From NCBI RefSeq assembly GCF_963082655.1, contig NC_081553.1:153246941-153310940 (forward strand): a stretch of DNA of 64,000 bases. The letters run 5' to 3'. Shown here piece after piece: positions 56,241-64,000 of this stretch. The stretch's first letter is position 1. The number at the start of each line of letters is the position of its first letter. A model generated the notes under the pieces. The model made no database searches and was not told the DNA's origin. It worked only from the letters and a program-made list of their open reading frames with translations. The position numbers and the translations under genes are program-made. Origin of the DNA: Stomoxys calcitrans. Taxonomy: Eukaryota; Arthropoda; Insecta; Diptera; Muscidae.

Positions 56241-57046
56241 TTCCTAGACTGCCCCTACGGCAGCAGTATCACACTCGACCTCAAGTGACATCTCAGGTAT
56301 CCGATCGGAAACCTCTTCTAATTCATTCGGGTTTCTTATCGTCTCTTCGATTACACCGCGATGATATGACCTGGTCTTATCATCAATCCATTCTCCCATC
56401 GCATTAAGTCACATAGCCGCAGTGGCTGCCTCAAACTTAATATGTATGTCAATGGGTCGGATATCTAGAATAGTCTACAGTGCCCTAGTGGGCATGGTCC
56501 TCATCACTCCGCCTATGCCAATACACCATGTTCTCTGAACCTATTGTAATATCCTCATGTTGCACCTTTTCTCCATTGCAGTCCACCAAACTACTGAGCT
56601 TTAAGAAAGTATTGGTCTAATCACGCTCCTGTAGAGCAAGTGGACTATCCTCGGGTTCTAGCCCCATTTCGAGCCTTCGGGCCGGCTACATAGTGCCCAA
56701 CATCCGTGATCCCTCAGTACACTCCTGAATATGACACTTCCAATAAAGTTTCCTGTCCAAGATTACTCCTAACTATTTGACCTTGTCAGAAATCGAAATA
56801 TTTCTAATGAGGAAACGTGGTGCGTCAAATTGGCCCACCTTCGTCGTTCTCGTGAACAGGTAGATTTCAGTCTTCTCTGGATTAACATTGAGACACCTAG
56901 CACAGTCGTATGTCATCTATAAGCTCCTTTCGGTCCTGCTGCATAGCTGGTTCAGATCCTTCCGCTAAGAAGTATTATAACATCGCCTGTATGACAAACG
57001 TGTTCAAATCCCTCCTCAGTTAGCATCCGTAGTAGGTCATTTATGG
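56241..57046 (-). mobile_element. LINE family A, copy A10: RT palm to RNase H start
   Basis: Minus-strand family A sequence from the palm (57046, equivalent to 'gtcatttatggtggtcaccc' of other copies) through motif C, here HTGD instead of YADD (56982-56993), to the thumb and RNase H start (about 56380). It lacks both ends. Its upstream end is exactly the junction of the 13.26-kb tandem duplication. Confidence 0.82.
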
Positions 57047-59132
57047 CGGTTTGAACCAAATACTAATAAGTACAAGTCATTGTTCAATTGTGTATAACAA
57101 AATATTGGTCTTTTTAGTAGCTATACCTAAAAATAAACCGATCTGAACCATATTCGACATGGATGTCGAAAAGCCTAACATAAGTCATAAGTCCTAACAT
57201 AAGTGTCAAATTTCAGTGAAATCGGATTATAAATGCGTCTTTTATGGGGCCAAAACTTTAAATCGAGATATCGGTCTATATGTCAGCATTTCCAAATTTG
57301 GACCGTTTTGGGCCAAGTTGCAGAAAAATGTCGAAGAGCTTAACACAACTCACTGTCCAAATTTCGGCGAAATCGGACAATAAATGCGCCTTTTATGGCC
57401 CCAAAACCTTAAATCGAGAGATCGGTCTATATGACAGCTATATCCAAATCTGGACCGAACTGAGACATATTGAAGAAGAATATCAAAGGGCCTAACACAA
57501 CTCACTGACCCAAATTTCGGCGACATCGGACAACAAATGCACCGATCTGAACCAAATTGAAAGAGGGTGTCTAAGTGTCTAACACAATTCACAGTCCGAA
57601 ATTTCGGCGACATCGGGCAATAAATGCGCCTTTTAAGGCTCCAAAACCTAAAACCGAGAGATCGGTCTATATGGCAGCTATATCCAAATCAGGACCGATC
57701 TGTGCCATATTGCAGATGTCAAGGGGCTTAACTTAACTCACTGTCCCAAATTTCGGCGACATCGGACAATAAATGCGCCCTTTATGGTCCCAAAACCTTA
57801 AATCGAGGGATCGGTCTATATGACAGCTAAAGGGTGATTTTTTTGAGGTTAGGATTTTCATGCATTAGTATTTGACAGATCACGTGGGATTTCAGACATG
57901 GTGTCAAAGAGAAAGATGCTCAGTATGCTTTGACATTTCATCATGAATAGACTTACTAACGAGCAACGCTTGCAAATCATTGAATTTTATTACCAAAATC
58001 AGTGTTCGGTTCGAAATGTGTTCATTCACCGTAACGTTGCGTCCAACAGCATCTTTGAAAAAATACGGTCCAATGATTCCACCAGCGTACAAACCACACC
58101 AAACAGTGCATTTTTCGGGATGCATGGGCAGTTCTTGAACGGCTTCTGGTTGCTCTTCACTCCAAATGCGGCAATTTTGCTTATTTACGTAGCCATTCAA
58201 CCAGAAATGAGCCTCATCGCTGAACAAAATTTGTCAAAATTTCGAACCGAACACTGATTTTGGTAATAAAATTCAATGATTTGCAAGCGTTGCTCGTTAG
58301 TAAGTCTATTCATGATGAAATGTCAAAGCATACTGAGCATCTTTCTCTTTGACACCATGTCTGAAATCCCACGTGATCTGTCAAATACTAATGCATGAAT
58401 ATCCTAACCTCAAAAAAATCACCCTTTATATCCAAATCTAATCCGATCTAGGCAAAATTGAAGAAAGATGTCGAAGGGCCTAAGGCAAATTTCGGCGACA
58501 TCGGACAACAAATGCGCCATTTTATGGCCCAAATACCTTAAATCGAGAGATCGGTCTATATGGCAGCTATATATCCAAATCTACACCGATCTGGGCCAAA
58601 TTGCAGAAAAATGTCCAGGGGCATAACGCAACTCACAGTCCTAAATAATGGAAAAATCGGACAATAAATGCTCCTTTTATGGGTGCAAGACCTTAAATCG
58701 AGAGATCGGTCAATACGACAGCTATATCCAAATCTGGACCGATCTGGGCCAAATTGAAGAAGGGTGTCGAAGGGCCTAATACAACTCATTGTCCCAAGTT
58801 TCAGCAAAATCGGATAATAAATGTGGCTTTTATAGGCCTAATACCCTAAATCGGTGGATCGGTCTATATTGGGGCTATATCAAGATATAGTCCGATATAG
58901 CCCATTTTCAAACTTAACCTGTGCAAAGAATCTGTGCAAAGTTTCAGCTCAATATCTCTTTTTTTAAAGACTGTAGCGTGATTTCAACAGACAGACGGAT
59001 GGACATGGCTAGATTAGATTTTTACGCTGATCAGGAATATATATACTTTATAGGGTCGGAAATGGATATTTCGATGTGTTGCAAACCGAATGACAAAATA
59101 AATGTACCCCCATCCTTCGGTGGTGGGCATAA
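57047..59132 (+). repeat. DINE-1/Helentron-like element D, duplicated copy
   Basis: Same as 43790-45875. The first 111 bp of the element, including its 5' motif, is missing because the duplication junction lies inside it. Confidence 0.85.
57830..58426. mobile_element. 597-bp fold-back mariner derivative, duplicated copy
   Basis: Identical in size to 44573-45169, flanked by TA at 57828-57829 and 58427-58428, with the same 188-bp arms. One arm differs at a single base (ATTCAATG rather than ATTCGATG), which makes the palindrome slightly more perfect. Confidence 0.9.
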
Positions 59133-59784
59133 AAACACAGGATAAAATTGTGAAATAGTAAAAAATACTCAAATAACGAAGCGGATTCAAAAGACTCAAA
59201 TGGAGAAACAAATAATTTAAATTCAAGGTCATCTAACACGACACAACCTCTTCCTCAAATTACTCAATATTGCAACCATCTATATGGACAACTTAAAATA
59301 TTAAATACAGAGAGAATATATAAAACAACAATATCTATTGAATTCTAAAACGATTTAAACTTCTTAAATCCTCTCGATCATCAGCGAAACACAAGGCACA
59401 GGGCCAAAGGAGGATACAAAATACACAAATAATTATGAAAAAAATCCTCTAGCGGTAACTGTACCTACAACTTTAAATAGCATGCCATTCCATTTGCAGA
59501 AACAACAGAAAAAAGAAAATTAAGGAACATTTTCTCCAATAAAGTTAAAAAAAAATTATTGTAATAAATAAAATTATTAAAAATTATATCTATAATATAA
59601 TATAAATAATTTATATATGTATCTTAAAAAAGCGCAGCCTAACCAGTTAATGGCTCCTAAATTTAATAATATTTACAATATTTTTATCAAACTCTGTCGT
59701 TTCTATGCAACCTGCAGACAAGCTGTAGGGCTTCGCTTTGAATATTGTTCAATAAAATCCTGAATTAAAAAAAATTAAAACCAA
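59133..59784 (+). pseudogene. Probable LINE C2 C-terminus and 3' UTR, duplicated copy
   Basis: Same sequence as 45876-46527 with one visible substitution (CAAATTACTC rather than CAAATTCCTC near 59258). Contains the YGQLKILNTERIYK and VTVPTTLNSMPFHL frames and the AATAAA signal before Helitron H4. Confidence 0.6.
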
Positions 59785-61825
59785 TCTTATATACAAAAAT
59801 CAACTTGTGTTTGTTTGTAGATTTGTTTGTTTGTGTGTTCCTTATAGACTCAGAAACGGCTGAACCGATTTTCTTGAAATTCTCACAGATGGTACATATT
59901 GACCCCGTGGTGAAAATGGGGTACTACATTTTTTGATATCTGAAGGGGGGGGGGGGGGGGGGGGGGGCGGACCCTCCCCCTTATCCTAATTTTCAGAAAC
60001 GCCAGATCTCGGAGATGGGTGGTGCGATTTAAGCGAAATTTTGGGTGCTCTCATATAGTACGCTAAAAATAAAAAATTGGTATCCAAATTTCGGTTGGGG
60101 TACCTAGGGGGGCTGCCCCACCCTAAAACCTACCAAACATATATTAAGACCAGTCACGACAACATGGGACTCAAATGAAAGGTATTTAGGATAAGAAAAC
60201 GTATCTGATAACCAGTTGTCGGACCAAGTGCTAAGAGAACCACCCCAACCCCCAAAACACCCCTAAATCGGACGTATTTACCGACCATAGCAATATGGGA
60301 CTTAAATTGAAGGTATTTACGAGTAGAATACGAATCTGATATCCAAATGTGGGACCACGTTTCTGGGGGTCCACCCTTTCCCCAAAACACCCCCAAATAC
60401 GACTTATTTACTGACCATCTGAATATGGGGCTTAAATAAAAGGTATTTGAGTGTAGAATAAGAATCTGATATCCAAATATGGGACCAAGTGTTGGGGGGG
60501 CCGCCTCCCATCAAAAACATCCCCCAATGGGGACAAATTTACGACCATAGCAATATGGGGCTCAAATGAAAGGTCTTTGGAAGTTTTTATGGTGCCACCC
60601 CACCCCCCCAACACCACCCAACTAGGAAATATTTGCCGACTATTGCAATATGAGGATCAAATAAGAGGGTTTTTTTATAGTGGACCACGAATCCGATTTC
60701 ATTTTCCAGGCCAAATCACTGAGTGGCCGCCCAACCCTCAAAACACCCCCCAAGCCGGTCATGTTTGCCGACTATGGAAATATGGGGCTCAAATTAAAGG
60801 TATGTGGGAGTAGCCCACGTATCTGATCTCAACATTAAGGGTCAACTGTCTCTGACGTCCCACCACCATAAACACCCCCAAATAGGACGTATTTGCTCAC
60901 TAAGACAATTTGGGTCTTAAAGAGAGTGGAACTAAATATTCATAGTTTTTAGGGCCAATACCCCAAACCGGACATATTTGCTGACTTTAGCAATTAGAAG
61001 TTTAAATGAGATTAGAAAACGAATTTGATTTGAGGGCAATGGCAATATGGGGTTCAAATAAATGATATATAGATATATGAGAATAGAGCACGTTGTTGAT
61101 ATATTTTCAGGGCTTAGTGTTTGGAGGACCACCCCACTCCCCAAAACAACCCTAAATCGGGCATATTTACTGACCATGACAATGTGGGGCCTAAATGAAA
61201 GGTTTTGGGGGGTCGAGTAAGAATTGATACCCACTTTCGGGACCAATTTTCTGGGGGTCTACCCCTTTACCAAAATAGCCTACAATCAGCAATTTTTTAG
61301 TGACCATCGCAATATGGGGCTCAAATAAAGATATTTGGAAGTAGAATACGAATTTGATATCCAAATGTAGGACCATGTATTTAGGGCATCACCCCCTTCC
61401 CAAAACACCCCCAAAGGGAAAAATTTTTTCGACCATACCAATATGTGGCTCAAATGAAAGGTATTTGAGATTAGAAAACGAATTTGATAACCTATTTTGG
61501 GGCCATGTGTTTGGGGGACACCTCATCCTGTAAACTCCTCATTTATATTTTTATAGGGCTTATATTTTTTCAGGGCCAAATATCTGGGGACCACCTCTCC
61601 CCCGAAAACACCACTAAATCAGACATCACCTTACATCCAAAAAAGACCATATGGGATTTACATAAAGGCACTTATATTGTTAAACTGTTAGTCAAGCGAT
61701 ATACTATTTTCGTAGCATGCTATTTCACTAAAAGATCTTTAATTGTCGAAAATAAATATTCCAAGGAAACTTTTGTTCAGTATAAAGTAAAAGAAGGCGC
61801 AGCGGAGCGGGCCCGGGTCAGCTAG
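59785..61825 (+). mobile_element. Helitron H4, duplicated copy with one extra unit
   Basis: Same ends as H3 (TCTTATATAC and CAGCTAG). The G-run is 23 bases (59945-59967) against 21 in H3. A 130-bp unit at about 61344-61473 is absent from H3. In H4 that unit is flanked by two copies of ACGAATTTGATA, and H3 has one. Confidence 0.88.
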
Positions 61826-62565
61826 TTATTTATAAAATTGAACAAATCTTTATACATTTTATTTGACTTCCACGTCCACACAAGTTTTTCAAATTTTATT
61901 TGTTAATTTTACAAGCAGCACATGCACTCGAAACTTTTTTTGAGTTTTATTTTTGCCCTTCGCATTTAATACGAAAAAGGGAAGGAAAATAACTTTGGTC
62001 CAAAGTCGACAATTGATTGAGACTAATAGACTTCGCCGCGGAATAGAACGTGGTAGTTGGCAACACCACATACTAACATCGAAGGATTCATACGAGAAAC
62101 CAAATAGATCATGTTATAATAGATGGAAGGCATTCAATCAGCGTGTTAGATGTACGATCGATTCTAGGGGTCAACATCGATTCTGATCATTACTTAGTTG
62201 CCGCACTCGTCTTAATGTGGCGAGAAAAGTATGCTCTGACTCTGCACGAAAGATGGACATCGGAAAGCAGCAAGCACAACAGTTGGCAACAGCATACTCT
62301 GCTCGGCTGGCCCAATTGATTGAAAAAATCGCTCTCGTCCCGATAGTATAGCAGCGCAATTTCAAACGCGCAATTGCTCACTCCATGGAGAGAGTCGCAA
62401 CATCCAACTTGGGTACCAAAAGCCTCCCAAAAGGAACCCATGGGCAGCATTGCAGTCAGTAGCAACGCGGTAGGCGAAGGCTAGGTATCGGAAGAAAAGG
62501 AGAGAGGAGAAACGTCTCTTCCGCAGGAAGAAGAAGGAAATGGAACATTGGCATAGCTTGAAATT
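61826..62565 (+). pseudogene. RTE-type endonuclease fragment, duplicated copy
   Basis: Same as 48441-49190 but with a 10-bp deletion right after SDHYLV, near 62200, which removes AGCAAAGGTT and shifts the frame. It shows that the copies have continued to decay independently. The following 600 bp (to 63172) is the duplicate of the unassigned AT-rich interval. Confidence 0.75.
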
Positions 62566-63172
62566 ATCGTTGTATTCAATTTCTTTTTTATTTTCGTATA
62601 CCTTCTTCTAAAAATTAAATCAATGGGTACGCTAAATCACAAAAAGGTCTCGTTTCTCTTGCGCCTAGTGCCTTGCACAACACTTATTTCTTTATGATTC
62701 TTGAATTTAGTTTCACCAAAGGAATCAAGAACCGAATTTCCTTTTTAGAAAAGTCAATAATCAAGACGCGAAAGTCGTCAAAGTTGATCGTATAACTCGC
62801 CTAAGCCTAATTAATGTCCGAATACAGATTCGGATTTGCAAGTTATCTAATATATTCGGGCTAGAATTCCTCGCAGCAGAAATAGTTGATTACTTGAATA
62901 AAAGATTTGCAGATCTTTAGGGCGAATGGCATATTTAATATCATTTCCTTGTACCGAAATTGATATTCATTTGAACAAATATACCAAAACGGTAATTTAT
63001 TTTAGAACAAAAATTCATTGAATCAATAAGTTCTAAATTAAAAAATAAAAGCAGATTATGCCAATGAATTTATGAGCTAAATGAATTTATAAGTAAACTC
63101 AACAGTTCAAATGTAGAGATCGATTTTTATAGTTTGGAAGTCTTAACAGAAGTCTTTGTGTACATTTTGCCC

Positions 63173-64000
63173 TAGGTTAGGTTGAAAAGAGGGTGGAGAT
63201 ATTAATCCGCCCCATGCCACTATGGACATAATAACCCAGTAATCGGCTTGTTGTGCGCTCTAAAAACTTTAAAGTAACTTTCAAAAAGAAAATTTTAAGT
63301 AAGGAATTCCATGCTATTACAAAATCCTTAATTGTTTTCAATACCACTCCCCTAAGTTGGTTCATGTCTGGTATTTTATCTCCACCTAAGTGCCTGTATC
63401 TGTTAGACGCGAAAGCCGGGCAATTACAAAGGAAATGCTCCAACGTCTCATCGTCTTCCCCGCATGCCCTACACATGCTATCACTTGCCGCACCGATTTT
63501 ACATAAGTGAGCTCGTAGGCCTATGTGTCCCGTTATGTTACCAATAGCCAAACTGATCTCCTTCTTGCTTCCTTTCAGTAATAGCCTCGTCTTCTCACGA
63601 TCTGGATCCCCCATAGGATTTTCGCCGTCCTACAGACCATTTCCCTGTTCCACAATGTTGCATGCGCATTCGTCGCCCACTCCCTTAACGCGATCTGCGT
63701 CGACGCGAAAGGCTTCGGATTAACCAAGCTTATCGACGGCTGTCCTCTGGCCTTCACCGCCAAATCGTCTGCCCTTTCATTTCCCCTTACTCCGTTATGG
63801 CCCGGCACCAAGCGATGCAGATTTTGCCATCCTCAGAGAAAGCGTTAAACTCCTTCTTACACTGCAACCCGGTTCGTGACCTTACCGTCCCAACATCTGT
63901 GAGCCTTCTCAGTGCGCTCCTGAATGTGGCACTTTCAATTCAGTTTCCTGTCCAATATCACACCTAAGTATTTGACCTTGTCAGATATCGAAATCGTCTT
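63173..64000 (-). mobile_element. LINE family A, duplicate of copy A8 (3' end), cut by window edge
   Basis: Matches 49798-50625: tail, 3' UTR, CCHC C-terminus (MCRACGEDDETLEHFLCNCP at about 63485-63425), RNase H end (PGHNGVRGNERADDLA) and RT thumb. A few substitutions are seen (for example VGRTAKIL versus VCRTAKIL, RGLPS versus RGQPS). Confidence 0.88.

Larger units (their letters stand above)
43790..57046 (+). repeat. 13,257-bp tandem duplication, unit 1
   Basis: The segment from 43790 is repeated in direct orientation from 57047, the base after this unit ends. It contains the Helentron-like element D with its fold-back mariner, the LINE C2 end, Helitron H3, RTE pieces and family A copies A8-A10. 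Confidence 0.88.
57047..64000 (+). repeat. 13,257-bp tandem duplication, unit 2 (first 6.95 kb only)
   Basis: Aligned with 43790-50625 by a constant offset of 13,257, then 13,255 after the G-run, 13,385 after one extra Helitron unit (61344-61473) and 13,375 after a 10-bp deletion near 62200. By eye I count roughly ten substitutions. It runs off the window. Contents: Helentron-like (57047-59132), fold-back mariner (57830-58426), LINE C2 end (59133-59784), Helitron H4 (59785-61825), RTE endonuclease (61826-62565), unassigned (62566-63172) and family A (63173-64000). Confidence 0.92.

Noticed and set aside
1..64000. tRNA, rRNA, bacterial-type promoters, ribosome binding sites, terminators or attachment sites
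   Set aside because: None visible. The sequence is eukaryotic transposon DNA and I found no cloverleaf-like or rRNA-like stretch by reading.

Overview
This is eukaryotic, AT-rich DNA, almost certainly from a higher fly. A calyptrate or muscid such as Stomoxys, Haematobia or Musca is my best guess, from the combination of LOA/R1-like LINEs, Jockey/CR1-like LINEs, Penelope with GIY-YIG, gypsy, Helitron, DINE-1/Helentron-like and PIF/Harbinger remains. I see no convincing host gene, no tRNA or rRNA and no intact transposon ORF. Nearly all of the 64 kb is nested, decayed transposable elements. Family names such as 'family A' and 'repeat X' are labels used only in this answer.

Layout. 1-9.8 kb: LINE fragments on the minus strand (family A, then a Jockey-clade element), two Penelope pieces in opposite orientation, and the 3' part of a Helitron. 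9.9-15.7 kb: DINE-1/Helentron-like arrays of about 150-bp units, a gypsy-type gag fragment, unclassified repeat X and a TA-flanked MITE. 15.7-27.1 kb: one gypsy LTR retrotransposon on the minus strand. A 5'-truncated family A LINE with a target-site duplication splits its integrase, its RT catalytic core is deleted, and its gag-protease-RT(5') segment is duplicated in tandem (3,235 bp). 27.1-31.5 kb: more Helentron-like repeat and a second copy of repeat X. That copy holds LINE family B, which itself holds a solo LTR with a 5-bp duplication. 31.5-46.5 kb: two CR1-like LINEs. The second appears to be spread over about 13 kb by a family A LINE, by a Helitron (containing a Harbinger, containing another Helitron) and by a Helentron-like element (containing a fold-back mariner). 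46.5-57.0 kb: a Helitron, an RTE-type endonuclease fragment, a long family A copy, an RTE 3' fragment and more family A pieces. 57.0-64.0 kb: a near-identical second copy of 43,790-50,625. It starts exactly where the first 13,257-bp unit ends, so it is a head-to-tail tandem duplication (or an assembly artefact) that runs off the window.

The elements do not form a pathway. What can be read is a history: target-site duplications, split ORFs and filled versus empty sites give the relative order of insertions. The most notable items are the two young tandem duplications, the long-arm fold-back mariner derivative, the four-deep nest, and family A's structure (ATGA stop-start overlap between ORF1 and ORF2, repeats in ORF1, and a CCTAA tail resembling the insect telomere motif that flies have lost).
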